DNA of 64,000 nucleotides. Origin: Xenorhabdus kozodoii (lineage in GTDB: Bacteria; Pseudomonadota; Gammaproteobacteria; Enterobacterales; Enterobacteriaceae). Location of the stretch: the NCBI RefSeq assembly GCF_002632875.1, contig NZ_NJCX01000005.1:62001-126000 (forward strand), read 5' to 3'. This document shows, in pieces, positions 20,743 to 30,168 of the stretch. Positions within the stretch are counted from its first letter, which is position 1; each line of letters starts with the position of its first letter. The notes beneath the pieces are model-generated. The model worked only from the letters and a program-made list of their open reading frames with translations. It was not told the DNA's origin and ran no database searches. The position numbers and the translations under genes were made by a program.

Positions 20743-21432
20743 ATGCCCAATAGAGAAGAAGAACATAACGCTATAGCAGAAACTGATTATCATCCTGCAA
20801 TTATCATGGAAGAAAAACTCTATCCCACATATCAAGCCAAAATTAAGGAGGTTAACCAACATGATATGCTATCTGCACTTAACGAAATCCAAACAAATGA
20901 ATCCAGTTGGTCTTATCAATCGACAATAGGTGCAATATTTAACAATAGGCATGCTATATTTTGCAATATATATAGATCCATAAAAGGAATTTTTGATTCG
21001 GAAAATGTTATCGGGGGGCTACAGGTCTATCGCCATTTTATCTGTTCATGTTTAATTTCCGGTAAGGTCGTTGGGATCATAATATTTAATCCTGCCAAAT
21101 CCAATATACCTAATAATAACGTTGACCAAATAGCATTCATATTAACCTATCCTAACGGTTATGGTTATGGTGGCCTGCTGGTTCAACATGTGGTTAATAT
21201 ATCCCTCGAATCAGACCATAAAGGCATATTAAATGTTAGGGCAGAACATGATGCCGAAATTTTTTACCAAAAATTAGGTTTTAACTATATTAAAAGTAAT
21301 AACTTTTTGAGCTTGAAACAAATGAGTTTAGATCCTGACACTAGTGATAAATGGCATCGAATCAATGGAAAATATCAATTAAAAAGAATCCCTCGTCCAC
21401 GTAATACAAATTGGCAATGCCATTTACTGTAA
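20743..21432 (+). CDS. GNAT-like acetyltransferase-fold protein, copy 1
   Basis: I do not recognise this 229-residue protein specifically. The C-terminal half looks like a GNAT fold: a strand FICSCLISGKVVGIIIFNP, then an acetyl-CoA-loop-like YPNGYGYGGLLVQHVV, then NVRAEHDAEIFYQKLGFNYI, the usual last helix and strand. The canonical Gln/Arg of the loop is replaced by Asn, so activity is uncertain. The start ATG has AAGGA 7 bases upstream. It is a tandem paralogue of the next gene. The DNA is clearly more AT-rich than acnB or lpdA, suggesting acquisition. It occupies the place of yacH in E. coli. Substrate unknown. Confidence 0.7.
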   Translation: MPNREEEHNAIAETDYHPAIIMEEKLYPTYQAKIKEVNQHDMLSALNEIQTNESSWSYQSTIGAIFNNRHAIFCNIYRSIKGIFDSENVIGGLQVYRHFICSCLISGKVVGIIIFNPAKSNIPNNNVDQIAFILTYPNGYGYGGLLVQHVVNISLESDHKGILNVRAEHDAEIFYQKLGFNYIKSNNFLSLKQMSLDPDTSDKWHRINGKYQLKRIPRPRNTNWQCHLL

Positions 21433-21483
21433 ATTAAATTTATTACCTTAAAATTATTAGAACATACATAGAGGAGATATATC

Positions 21484-22131
21484 ATGAAAACCAGAGAGCT
21501 ATTTCACAATATTTTCTCCAAGATACGTATCAGAGAATCCCCAAAAGAAAGATATACCAAATTATTTCAAACAATAATAAAAGAAGTCAGCCAAGATGAA
21601 ATGTTTATTGCGCTCGCTCAAATTAAAGGTAACACATATGATTGGTATGCAACATTAAATTCCCCTGCATATCCAGATACAGAAAGGTACAATACTTTCA
21701 TTACCGTCTCTCATGAAATAGAGCAAATCTACCAAGATCCCCAGCAAATAAATGCGACAAATTGTCATCGCTACTTTATCTGCTTAGTGCAAAACATTCC
21801 CATAGGCGTGATGACTTTTGTCCCAGGAGGCTCCCGTTATTGCAATGAATCCAATGATAAAATAGGATTTATGCTCACTCATCCTGGTAGTCAAGGTTGT
21901 GGAAGTTTACTGGTTGAAAAAGCAGTAGAAATTTCTTGTAGTCTAGGCAATGGTGGTGAATTGCTAGTCAGTGCAAAGCATTATGCGGTTCCTTTCTATA
22001 AAAATTTGGGGTTTGAGGTTCATGGAATTTCTGACTTTGCAACAACCTCAATGATAGTATATCCATCAGAAAGAAATGAGTGGGTATTTATCGGCAATAC
22101 TTATCGCCTTAGTCGATATTTATCACATTAA
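21484..22131 (+). CDS. GNAT-like acetyltransferase-fold protein, copy 2
   Basis: A 215-residue paralogue of the preceding gene, 51 bases downstream with its own strong ribosome-binding site (AGAGGAGATATATC before the ATG). The shared outline is IKEVSQDEMFIALAQI near the N-terminus, RYFICLVQNIPIGVMTFVP, HPGSQGCGSLLVEKAVEIS in the acetyl-CoA loop region, SAKHYAVPFYKNLGFEVHG, and a C-terminal W-x-x-I-G-x-x-Y-x-L motif. The two copies have diverged widely, so the duplication is old or they were acquired as a pair. It is probably cotranscribed with copy 1 and convergent with lpdA. AT-rich like its neighbour. Function unknown. Confidence 0.7.
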   Translation: MKTRELFHNIFSKIRIRESPKERYTKLFQTIIKEVSQDEMFIALAQIKGNTYDWYATLNSPAYPDTERYNTFITVSHEIEQIYQDPQQINATNCHRYFICLVQNIPIGVMTFVPGGSRYCNESNDKIGFMLTHPGSQGCGSLLVEKAVEISCSLGNGGELLVSAKHYAVPFYKNLGFEVHGISDFATTSMIVYPSERNEWVFIGNTYRLSRYLSH

Positions 22132-22215
22132 TAAAGACTTATCGCCTGAAAAAGCAGGTTGTCAATTTAATGACGTGACTAACTGTATAATTAAGATAAT
22201 CAATTGGCAGTAAAA

Positions 22216-22236
22216 CGGCTTCCATAATAGAAGCCG
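22216..22236 (-). terminator. Terminator-like hairpin downstream of lpdA
   Basis: A perfect 7-bp stem CGGCTTC/GAAGCCG with a 7-nt loop, followed on the minus strand by TTTTAC. It lies 26 bases after the lpdA stop. It may also stop transcripts from the acetyltransferase-like pair reading the other way (GCTTTAT follows on the plus strand). Confidence 0.6.
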
Positions 22237-22262
22237 CTTTATCCACTGCAAAATCTAAAGAA

Positions 22263-23690
22263 TTATTTCTTTTTCTTTGCCTTAGGGTTTGGCAAGTCAG
22301 TAATGCTGCCTTCGTAAATTTCCGCAGCCATGCCAATGGATTCGTACAGTGTTGGGTGAGCGTGGATAGTCAGCGCGATATCTTCTGCATCACAACCCAT
22401 TTCGATAGCCAGACCGATTTCACCCAGCAGTTCACCGCCGTTAGTACCAACAACAGCACCACCGATAATACGGTTCGTTTCTTTATCGAAAATCAGCTTA
22501 GTCATACCATCTGAACAATCAGATGCAATTGCACGACCGGATGCTGCCCACGGGAAGGTCGCGGTTTCGTAGCTGATACCTTTTTCTTTCGCTTCTTTCT
22601 CAGTCAGGCCAACCCATGCTACTTCTGGCTCAGTGTAAGCGATAGATGGAATAACTTTCGGATCGAAGTAATGTTTCTTACCAGAAATAACTTCAGCAGC
22701 AACATGGCCTTCGTGGACACCTTTGTGCGCCAGCATTGGCTGGCCAACGATATCACCGATAGCAAAGATGTGAGGCACATTAGTGCGCATTTGTTTATCC
22801 ACATGGATAAAGCCACGCTCATCAACTTCAACGCCCGCTTTGCCGGCATCAAGCAATTTACCGTTTGGTACACGGCCGATAGCAACCAGAACCGCGTCAT
22901 AACGCTGTGGCTCTGCCGGCGCTTTCTTACCTTCCATTGTTACGTAGATGCCATCTTCTTTAGCTTCTACCGCGGTCACTTTCGTTTCCAGCATCAAGTT
23001 GAACTTCTTGCTGATGCGCTTAGTGAACACTTTAACAACGTCTTTATCTGCCGCAGGAATAACCTGATCGAACATTTCCACCACGTCGATCTGAGAACCC
23101 AGAGCGTGATAAACCGTCCCCATTTCCAGACCGATAATACCACCCCCCATGACCAACAGGCGTCCCGGAACCGTTTTCAGTTCCAGTGCATCGGTAGAAT
23201 CCCATACACGAGGATCATCATGTGGAATGAATGGCAATTGAATTGGGCGTGAACCCGCTGCGATAATGGCATTATCAAAATTAATCGTTGTTGTGCCGTT
23301 CTCGCCTTCTACTACCAGAGTGTTAGCACCTGTGAATTTGCCAAAACCGTTAACAACATTAACTTTACGGCCCTTAGCCATGCCGCCCAGACCACCTGTC
23401 AACTGAGAAATAACTTTTTCTTTCCAGAGACGGATCTTATCGATATCAGTTTGTGGCTCACCAAATACGATACCATGCTGTGCCAGTGCTTTTGCTTCTT
23501 CAATGACTTTTGCAACATGGAGCAGAGCCTTGGATGGGATACAACCAACATTAAGGCAAACACCACCCAAAGTAGAGTAACGTTCAACCAAAACAGTTTC
23601 CAAACCTAAATCCGCACAACGGAAAGCAGCAGAATACCCTGCCGGGCCTGCTCCAAGCACCACTACCTGGGCTTTAATTTCAGTACTCAT
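22263..23690 (-). CDS. lpdA: Dihydrolipoamide dehydrogenase (E3)
   Basis: FAD enzyme that reoxidises dihydrolipoyl groups, shared by pyruvate and 2-oxoglutarate dehydrogenases and the glycine cleavage system (475 residues; E. coli 474). The start is taken at MSTEIKAQVVVLG; one extra Met codon upstream (23693) is possible. Visible features are FAD-binding GAGPAGYSAAF, the redox disulfide GGVCLNVGCIPSK (Cys45 and Cys50), the NAD-binding GGGIIGLEMGTVYHALG, and the catalytic His-Glu region IHAHPTLYE near the C-terminus. It lies 200 bases downstream of aceF, enough for its own promoter as in E. coli. Confidence 0.98.
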   Translation of the reverse strand: MSTEIKAQVVVLGAGPAGYSAAFRCADLGLETVLVERYSTLGGVCLNVGCIPSKALLHVAKVIEEAKALAQHGIVFGEPQTDIDKIRLWKEKVISQLTGGLGGMAKGRKVNVVNGFGKFTGANTLVVEGENGTTTINFDNAIIAAGSRPIQLPFIPHDDPRVWDSTDALELKTVPGRLLVMGGGIIGLEMGTVYHALGSQIDVVEMFDQVIPAADKDVVKVFTKRISKKFNLMLETKVTAVEAKEDGIYVTMEGKKAPAEPQRYDAVLVAIGRVPNGKLLDAGKAGVEVDERGFIHVDKQMRTNVPHIFAIGDIVGQPMLAHKGVHEGHVAAEVISGKKHYFDPKVIPSIAYTEPEVAWVGLTEKEAKEKGISYETATFPWAASGRAIASDCSDGMTKLIFDKETNRIIGGAVVGTNGGELLGEIGLAIEMGCDAEDIALTIHAHPTLYESIGMAAEIYEGSITDLPNPKAKKKK

Positions 23691-23865
23691 CATGACCTCT
23701 TAATTGTTTGTCCGGCGAGTCAGACGAAAAAAAACATATTCAACCGGGACGTACACACCGCGAGCAGTTTACAGAATTGTAAATAACCTGAAAAGCGCGT
23801 TAACGTGACAGAACTCCCAACCTACCAGATGGAAGGCGAAAATTTCTGTCACGGAAGTAATCATT

Positions 23866-23887
23866 AGGCCGGTATATGTACCGGCCT
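23866..23887. other. Perfect hairpin in the aceF-lpdA spacer
   Basis: AGGCCGGTA/TACCGGCCT, a 9-bp perfect stem with a 4-nt loop, located 5 bases after the aceF stop. There is no T tract on the minus strand, so it is more likely to protect the aceEF mRNA 3' end, or to terminate weakly, than to be a full terminator. Confidence 0.6.
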
Positions 23888-23892
23888 TTGCA

Positions 23893-25752
23893 TTACATCA
23901 CCAAACGGCGGATGTCGCTCATCAATTGATTAATATAAGTGATGAAGCGTGCACCATCTGCTCCGTCGATCACACGGTGATCGAAAGACAGAGACATAGG
24001 CAGAATCAGACGTGGAACGAACTCTTTGCCATTCCAGACTGGTTTCATGGAAGAGCGAGACAGACCCATGATTGCCACTTCTGGTGCATTCACAATTGGT
24101 GCAAAGCCGGTAGTACCGATACCACCCAGGCTGGAGATGGTGAAGCAACCCCCCTGCATGTCGGCAGCCGTCAACTTACCAGCACGTGCTTTCTTGGAAA
24201 CTTCAGCCAATTCTCTGGACAGTTCCAGAATGCCTTTCTTGTTGACATCCTTGAATACAGGAACAACCAGGCCGTTCGGTGTATCAACCGCGATACCGAT
24301 GTTGATATATTTTTTCAGGATCAGCTTCTGGCCATCTTCAGAAATGGAGCTGTTAAAACGAGGCATGGCTTCCAATGCTTTCGCTGCGGCTTTCATGACG
24401 AATACCAGCGGAGTGATCTTCATGCCAAGCTGTTTCTTCTCAGCTTCTTTGTTCTGCTGTTTACGGAATTCTTCAACTTCCGTGATATCCGCTTCATCAA
24501 ACAAATTAACGTGAGGGATCATGACCCAGTTACGGCTGAGGTTAGCACCAGAAATTTTCTGAATACGGCTCAGTTCAACTTCTTCTATTTCACCAAACTT
24601 GCTGAAATCAATTTTCGGCCAAGGCAACATACCTGGCAGACCACCGCCCGCAGCCGCAGGAGCCGCTTCCGCACGTTTAATCGCCTCTTTCACGTAAGCC
24701 TGAACGTCTTCACGCAGGATGCGACCTTTACGGCCAGTGCCTTTTACTTTAGCCAGGTTCACGCCAAATTCGCGAGCCAGACGACGGATCACCGGAGTGG
24801 CATGAACGTAAGCGTCATTTTCGGCAAATTCAGTTTTGCCTTCTGCTGGCTGGCTTGCTGCCGGAGCCGCTGCGGCTTTCGCAGGTTCAGCCGCAGGAGC
24901 CGGAGCCGCCGCTACAGGGGCGGCGCCTGCAACTTCGAATACCATGATCAGAGAACCGGTTTTCACTTTATCGCCAGTCGCGATTTTGATCTCTTTCACC
25001 GTACCCGCAAATGGGGCAGGAACTTCCATCGAAGCCTTGTCGCCTTCCACCGTGATCAGTGACTGCTCTTCAGCGATGGTATCACCCACTTTTACCATGA
25101 TTTCGGTCACTTCAACTTCATCACCACCGATATCGGGTACGTTGACTTCTTTTACCGCAGATGCCGCAGGCGCTGCTGCTGGAGCCGCTGCCGATGCTGC
25201 CGCTGGAGCAGTACCAGAACCTGCAACTTCAAATACCATGATCAGAGAGCCGGTTTTCACTTTATCGCCAGTCGCGATTTTGATCTCTTTCACCGTACCC
25301 GCGAATGGGGCTGGAACTTCCATTGAAGCCTTGTCGCCTTCCACCGTGATCAGTGACTGTTCTTCAGTCACCGTATCACCGACTTTTACCATGATTTCGG
25401 TCACTTCAACTTCATCACCACCGATATCGGGCACATTCACTTCTTTGCTTTCTACCGCTGCTGGTGCCGCCGCTGGAGCAGCCGCAGTTTGCGGTGCAGG
25501 TGCCGCTTCTGTGGCACCGTTTGCGGATTCGAAAATCATAATCAGTTTGCCGGTTGCAACTTTGTCACCAACCGTCACTTTAATTTCTTTCACTACGCCC
25601 GCTTGTGGGGAAGGGACTTCCATAGAAGCCTTGTCACCTTCAACCGTGATCAGTGACTGTTCTGCTTCTACTGCGTCACCGACTTTCACCAGAATCTCGG
25701 TAACTTCAACTTCATCTGCACCAATATCAGGTACGTTAATTTCGATAGACAT
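23893..25752 (-). CDS. aceF: Pyruvate dehydrogenase E2, dihydrolipoyl acetyltransferase
   Basis: Core of the pyruvate dehydrogenase complex (619 residues). Three N-terminal lipoyl domains (about 1-80, 105-185, 205-285) each carry [10 protein letters not shown] with the lipoylated lysine, joined by Ala/Pro-rich flexible linkers. A peripheral-subunit-binding domain follows (about 325-360; [19 protein letters not shown]). The catalytic domain (about 385-619) contains [15 protein letters not shown]. Lipoyl domains 2 and 3 are almost identical at DNA level over about 227 bp (24929-25155 and 25223-25449). It starts 13 bases after the aceE stop, and the operon is under PdhR control. Confidence 0.98.
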   Translation of the reverse strand: MSIEINVPDIGADEVEVTEILVKVGDAVEAEQSLITVEGDKASMEVPSPQAGVVKEIKVTVGDKVATGKLIMIFESANGATEAAPAPQTAAAPAAAPAAVESKEVNVPDIGGDEVEVTEIMVKVGDTVTEEQSLITVEGDKASMEVPAPFAGTVKEIKIATGDKVKTGSLIMVFEVAGSGTAPAAASAAAPAAAPAASAVKEVNVPDIGGDEVEVTEIMVKVGDTIAEEQSLITVEGDKASMEVPAPFAGTVKEIKIATGDKVKTGSLIMVFEVAGAAPVAAAPAPAAEPAKAAAAPAASQPAEGKTEFAENDAYVHATPVIRRLAREFGVNLAKVKGTGRKGRILREDVQAYVKEAIKRAEAAPAAAGGGLPGMLPWPKIDFSKFGEIEEVELSRIQKISGANLSRNWVMIPHVNLFDEADITEVEEFRKQQNKEAEKKQLGMKITPLVFVMKAAAKALEAMPRFNSSISEDGQKLILKKYINIGIAVDTPNGLVVPVFKDVNKKGILELSRELAEVSKKARAGKLTAADMQGGCFTISSLGGIGTTGFAPIVNAPEVAIMGLSRSSMKPVWNGKEFVPRLILPMSLSFDHRVIDGADGARFITYINQLMSDIRRLVM

Positions 25753-25765
25753 TAATCTTTACCTC

Positions 25766-28429
25766 TTATGCCAGACGTGGGTTAACTTTTTCTGGGTTGA
25801 TGTTGTATTTGTTGATAGCTTCTTCAACGACTTTTACATCAACTTCGCCACGTTTAGCCAATTCACCCAGAGCCGCAACCACCACATAAGAAGCATCAAC
25901 TTCGAAGTGATGACGCAGGTTTTCACGGCTGTCAGAACGACCGAAACCGTCAGTGCCCAATACACGATAGTCGCTTGCAGGAACGAAGCTACGGACTTGC
26001 TCTGCAAACAGTTTCATGTAGTCAGTAGAAGCAACGGCTGGCGTTTCGTTCATGATCTGAGCAATATAAGGAACGCGAGGTTCTTCTGATGGGTGCAGCA
26101 TGTTCCAACGCTCACAATCCTGACCATCACGAGCCAGTTCAGTGAAGGAAGTTACGCTGTACACATCGGAACCAATGCCATATTCAGCAGACAAGATCTG
26201 TGCTGCTTCACGCACATGGCGCAGAATAGAGCCAGAGCCGAGCAACTGAACTTTACCTTTCGCGCCTTCCAGGCTTTCCAGCTTGTAGATACCTTTACGG
26301 ATACCTTCTTCAACACCTTCAGGCATAGCTGGCATGTGATAGTTTTCGTTCAGTGTGGTGATGTAATAATAGATATTCTCTTGCTTTTCACCATACATAC
26401 GCTCCAAACCATCTTGCATGATAACAGCAACTTCATAAGCGAATGCTGGATCATAAGAGATACAGTTAGGAATAGTCAGAGACTGAATATGGCTATGACC
26501 ATCTTCATGCTGCAAACCTTCACCGTTCAGAGTCGTACGACCAGAAGTACCACCAACCAGGAAGCCGCGTGCCTGCTGGTCACCTGCCGCCCAGCACAGA
26601 TCACCGATACGCTGGAATCCGAACATGGAGTAGTAGATGTAGAACGGGATCATTGGCAGGTTGTTGGTGCTATAAGAAGTTGCCGCAGCCAACCAAGATG
26701 AAGCTGCACCCAGCTCATTGATACCTTCTTGCAGGATCTGACCTTTTGCGTCTTCCTTATAGTATGCAACCTGCTCACGGTCTTGCGGAGTATACTGCTG
26801 ACCATTAGGGCTGTAGATGCCGATTTGACGGAACAGACCTTCCATACCGAAGGTACGGGCTTCGTCCGCAATAATGGGAACCAGGCGATCTTTGATCGAC
26901 TTGTTCTTCAGCATGACATTCAACGCACGAACGAAAGCGATAGTGGTAGAAATTTCTTTGGATTGTTCTTCCAGCAGAGAGCTGAACTCTTCCAGAGCGG
27001 GGATTTCCAGTTTTTCGTCGAAGTTAATGCGACGGCTTGGTACATAACCACCCAGTGCATTACGACGCTCATGCAGATATTTAGATTCATCAGAATCTTT
27101 GTCGAAAGTCACGTATGGCAAACTTTCGATCTGCTCATCAGAGACAGGCACATTGAAACGATCACGGAATTGGCGAACGCCTTCCATGTTCATTTTCTTC
27201 ACCTGGTGAGCAATGTTCTTACCTTCAGCGGTATCACCCATACCGTAACCTTTGATGGTCTGAGCCAAGATTACAGTTGGTTTGCCCGTGGTATTCTGCG
27301 CTTTGTTCAGTGCAGCGTAAACTTTCTTCGGATCGTGACCACCCCGGTTCAACGCCCAAATTTCGTCATCAGTCATATCCTTGACCAATGCAGCCGTTTC
27401 CGGGTAACGACCGAAGAAGTGTTCACGAACATAAGCGCCATCTTTAGACTTGAATGTCTGATAGTCGCCATCCAGCGTTTCGTTCATCAACTGAACCAGT
27501 TTACCGCTGGTGTCTTTACGCAGCAGTTCGTCCCAACGCTCACCCCACAGAACTTTCAATACCTGCCAGCCAGCACCTTCGAAGATACCTTCCAGTTCGT
27601 TAACAATTTTGCCGTTACCGGTGACTGGACCATCCAGGCGCTGCAAGTTACAGTTGATAACGAATACCAGGTTGTCCAGTTTTTCACGAGTTGCGATAGT
27701 GATCGCACCTTTAGATTCTGGTTCATCCATTTCACCGTCGCCCAAGAAAGCATAAACGGTTTGTTTAGAGGTATCTTTCAGGCCGCGATTTTCAAGGTAC
27801 TTCAGGAACTTAGCCTGATAAATAGCGGAGATTGGACCCAGACCCATTGAAACCGTTGGGAACTGCCAGAAATCAGGCATCAATTTTGGATGCGGGTAAG
27901 AAGACAGACCATTACCACCGATTTCCTGGCGGAAATTATTCATCTGCTCTTCTGTCAGACGGCCTTCAAGGAACGCACGCGCGTAAACGCCTGGAGAAAT
28001 GTGGCCCTGGAAGTAAACCAAGTCACCGCCATCATTTTCATTACGAGCGCGGAAGAAGTGGTTAAAACAAACTTCATAAAAAGTAGCGGAAGACTGGAAT
28101 GAAGCCATGTGACCACCCAGTTCCAGATCTTTCTTAGAAGCACGCAGAACGGTCATCACCGCATTCCAGCGAATAGCAGAGCGGATACGGCGCTCTAAAT
28201 TCAGGTTGCCAGGGTAAGCAGGCTCATCCTCAGCAGGAATAGTGTTAATATAATCGCGGCTTGCAGTACCTGCAGCAACGTTTACACCACCTTTACGAGC
28301 TTCATTCAAAACCTGATCAATCAGGAACTGAGCACGCTCAACACCTTCTTCACGGATGACCGATTCGATCGCCTGTAACCAATCGCGAGTTTCGATCGGA
28401 TCCACGTCATTTTTCAAAATATCTGACAT
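25766..28429 (-). CDS. aceE: Pyruvate dehydrogenase E1 component
   Basis: Thiamin-diphosphate-dependent homodimeric E1 that decarboxylates pyruvate and acetylates the lipoyl domains of AceF (887 residues, equal to E. coli). The ThDP/Mg motif GDGEMDEPESKGA to VFVINCNLQRLDGPV lies near residues 230-270. The segment QHEDGHSHIQSLTIPNCIS and the C-terminal FGRSDSRENLRHHFEVDA are also diagnostic. It is transcribed with aceF and probably from pdhR. A long imperfect hairpin lies 44-100 bases upstream of the start codon. Confidence 0.98.
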   Translation of the reverse strand: MSDILKNDVDPIETRDWLQAIESVIREEGVERAQFLIDQVLNEARKGGVNVAAGTASRDYINTIPAEDEPAYPGNLNLERRIRSAIRWNAVMTVLRASKKDLELGGHMASFQSSATFYEVCFNHFFRARNENDGGDLVYFQGHISPGVYARAFLEGRLTEEQMNNFRQEIGGNGLSSYPHPKLMPDFWQFPTVSMGLGPISAIYQAKFLKYLENRGLKDTSKQTVYAFLGDGEMDEPESKGAITIATREKLDNLVFVINCNLQRLDGPVTGNGKIVNELEGIFEGAGWQVLKVLWGERWDELLRKDTSGKLVQLMNETLDGDYQTFKSKDGAYVREHFFGRYPETAALVKDMTDDEIWALNRGGHDPKKVYAALNKAQNTTGKPTVILAQTIKGYGMGDTAEGKNIAHQVKKMNMEGVRQFRDRFNVPVSDEQIESLPYVTFDKDSDESKYLHERRNALGGYVPSRRINFDEKLEIPALEEFSSLLEEQSKEISTTIAFVRALNVMLKNKSIKDRLVPIIADEARTFGMEGLFRQIGIYSPNGQQYTPQDREQVAYYKEDAKGQILQEGINELGAASSWLAAATSYSTNNLPMIPFYIYYSMFGFQRIGDLCWAAGDQQARGFLVGGTSGRTTLNGEGLQHEDGHSHIQSLTIPNCISYDPAFAYEVAVIMQDGLERMYGEKQENIYYYITTLNENYHMPAMPEGVEEGIRKGIYKLESLEGAKGKVQLLGSGSILRHVREAAQILSAEYGIGSDVYSVTSFTELARDGQDCERWNMLHPSEEPRVPYIAQIMNETPAVASTDYMKLFAEQVRSFVPASDYRVLGTDGFGRSDSRENLRHHFEVDASYVVVAALGELAKRGEVDVKVVEEAINKYNINPEKVNPRLA

Positions 28430-28472
28430 GGTGTATTCCTTATCTGTTATCTATTTTCTAATGGTTATTGGA

Positions 28473-28529
28473 GCCTATCTTCTGGTCATACCTTTTGACG
28501 AAACTGCCTGTTATGACCGGAAGATAGGC
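28473..28529. other. Long hairpin in the pdhR-aceE spacer
   Basis: Inverted repeat with 18-nt arms (GCCTATCTTCTGGTCATA and TATGACCGGAAGATAGGC), 17 of 18 paired, around a 21-nt loop. In the minus-strand transcript it lies about 44-100 nt before the aceE start. No U tract follows on the minus strand, so it is not an ordinary terminator. It could protect the aceEF message or mark a processing site after pdhR. Confidence 0.75.
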
Positions 28530-28670
28530 CCTGCTATATATTGCTGCTAAAACTCTTGGTAAAGAGTTGACGAACTGTACAAACGCAGCAGTCAGGATCT
28601 GTACAGCCAAGTTTAGAACCCACCCCTTACGGGAATTTGATTTGTCTATGACGTCCCAAGGGATGGGCTC

Positions 28671-29435
28671 TTATTCCTGATGTTGCTGGAGCCGCCTCAG
28701 TGAACGCTCACGACGAGTACGTTCACGAGTCAGATCCAATAAAACTTCTTCAATAAAGGCCAAATGGCGATGGGAAGCCTCACGGGCTTTTTCCGGTTCT
28801 CTCGCCATGATCGAGCGAAAAATCTCAGCCCGATGGTCACTAACGGCTGCCAACATTTCTTTACGGGTATAGATGACCTCAAAATTGCGCCTGATATTTT
28901 GTTCTAACATTGGGATCATACAGCGCAATAAATGCAGCAATACCACATTATGGGCAGCTTCCGTGACAACAAGCTGGTATTGCAGGACAGCATCAGATTC
29001 CGCATTGACATCACCACCTTGTTGGGCTTCTTGAATGGCAAGATGGGTTTGTTCAATGCGTTTGAAATCCTCATCAGTTCCCCTAAGGGCAGCATAATAA
29101 GCAGCAATCCCCTCTAACGCATGACGTGCTTCAAGGAGATCGAACTGGGATTCTTGATTTTCTGCAATAAGTTGGGCAAGTGGGTCGCTGAAACTTTGCC
29201 ACAGATTGTTCTGTACGAAAGTTCCTCCCCCTTGACGACGGAAAAGAAAGCCTTTGGCTTCCAGTTTTTGAATGGCTTCACGCAATGAAGGACGTGATAC
29301 TTCAAACTGCTTCGCCAGCTCACGTTCAGGCAGCAGTTTTTCTCCTGGGCGTAGCGAACCTTCGAGAATGAGCTGTTCAAGACGCTGCTCAATCACATCT
29401 GATAACTTTGGTTGACGAATCTTGCTATAGGCCAT
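28671..29435 (-). CDS. pdhR: Pyruvate-responsive repressor PdhR
   Basis: GntR-family (FadR subfamily) regulator of pdhR-aceEF-lpd that is released from DNA by pyruvate (254 residues, the E. coli length). The N-terminal winged helix spans about residues 8-75, with [21 protein letters not shown] as the helix-turn-helix region. The C-terminal all-helical FCD effector domain follows. It is the first gene of the operon, and a perfect PdhR palindrome lies 110 bp upstream. aroP, which lies upstream in E. coli, is absent. Confidence 0.97.
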   Translation of the reverse strand: MAYSKIRQPKLSDVIEQRLEQLILEGSLRPGEKLLPERELAKQFEVSRPSLREAIQKLEAKGFLFRRQGGGTFVQNNLWQSFSDPLAQLIAENQESQFDLLEARHALEGIAAYYAALRGTDEDFKRIEQTHLAIQEAQQGGDVNAESDAVLQYQLVVTEAAHNVVLLHLLRCMIPMLEQNIRRNFEVIYTRKEMLAAVSDHRAEIFRSIMAREPEKAREASHRHLAFIEEVLLDLTRERTRRERSLRRLQQHQE

Positions 29436-30043
29436 ATCTGCTGTAAGCCATTCAATAAGTAAATGTTGCTTCGGACTATGCCCTACTCAGCCCAGCCCTA
29501 GTGACTAAACTTTAGGCATTAAGCCCAGTTTACGGGTCAAAGTCAATTGGTAATACCAATTTAGAATACAGGGTCTTAAAGTAACAAAGTATTCACTAGC
29601 TGTCTATAAAGACCTTGGGCTAAATCATAAAAATCTGCAAATTTTAACAAATTATTTTAAATTTTATCAGAAAATTATAACCAAAAAGGATTGTAAGGGC
29701 GGAAAAACAAGAGAGATTTAACGTTTTTTAAACGTATACATAAGCAAAACGAAACGTTACAGCAAGATAAAAAACCCAAAAATATGCAAAAAATACGCAT
29801 TAAAATTCAATAAAATAGTTGATATAGGCAACTTATAAGTCAACCAAAATAACCAAACTTAAATAGCGCCCCCCAATGCCACTGGTAAGCTCAAGTCACT
29901 ATCCATAAAAATGCCTCAGCATTTTCCTTGTTGCCAGAATAATGTATCAATTTCCTTAATATCAGCGCCCTTATGCCCATCTCTATTATTCAGGATATTG
30001 AGAACAACATAATTTTAAAAAGCAAACCAGAAAGATAAAGGGC
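29436..30043. other. Gene-free region upstream of pdhR
   Basis: About 608 bp, strongly AT-rich beyond 29,620, between pdhR and the repeat element behind ampE. The pdhR promoter and operator lie at the pdhR end (PdhR box 29545-29561; a TTGACT overlaps its promoter-proximal edge and may be a -35). No gene or remnant of aroP could be recognised. Confidence 0.6.
29545..29561. promoter_or_regulatory. PdhR operator
   Basis: AATTGGTAATACCAATT is a perfect 17-bp palindrome fitting the PdhR consensus ATTGGTnnnACCAAT. It lies 110 bp upstream of the pdhR start, so pdhR and aceEF should be autoregulated in response to pyruvate as in E. coli. Confidence 0.9.
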
Positions 30044-30150
30044 ATATACCAATCCAACTTCAAGTTGCAGTTTGCAAACCAATGGAAGTGCTTATATCTC
30101 TCCGCTGCGCGGGGAGATATAAAACGCATCTTGAAAGGCGACTGGTATAT
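30044..30150. repeat. 107-bp palindromic repeat element (family R1), copy 1
   Basis: Bounded by ATATACCA and TGGTATAT. The subterminal blocks are CAATCCAACTTCAAGTTGC on the left and GCATCTTGAAAGGCGACTGG on the right. A strong GC-rich inner hairpin (TATATCTC...GGGGAGATATA) sits in the middle. The same 107-bp length and near-identical sequence occur at 37093-37199. It lies 18 bases after the ampE stop. It is a non-coding MITE- or REP-like element and may act as an mRNA end. Confidence 0.85.
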
Positions 30151-30168
30151 AGCCCTCTATCTCTTCTG

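Noticed and set aside
20671-20862. Short minus-strand frame at the start of the first GNAT-like gene
   Set aside because: It overlaps the well-supported plus-strand start and has no ribosome-binding site or similarity.
20743-22131. Toxin-antitoxin module of the GNAT type
   Set aside because: Both genes are GNAT-like and no small ribbon-helix-helix antitoxin gene lies next to them.
23866-23887. Strong intrinsic terminator after aceF
   Set aside because: The hairpin is perfect but lacks a T tract on the operon strand, so it is recorded as a hairpin only.
23926-25062. Long plus-strand open frame opposite aceF
   Set aside because: It is the antisense shadow of the Ala/Pro-rich, highly expressed aceF gene; its protein has no recognisable domain and the sense gene is certain.
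24836-26089. 417-codon plus-strand frame opposite aceF and aceE
   Set aside because: The internal repeats mirror the lipoyl-domain repeats on the other strand; it is an antisense artefact.
26729-27850. 373-codon plus-strand frame opposite aceE
   Set aside because: Antisense shadow of a strongly codon-biased gene; no ribosome-binding site and no family resemblance.
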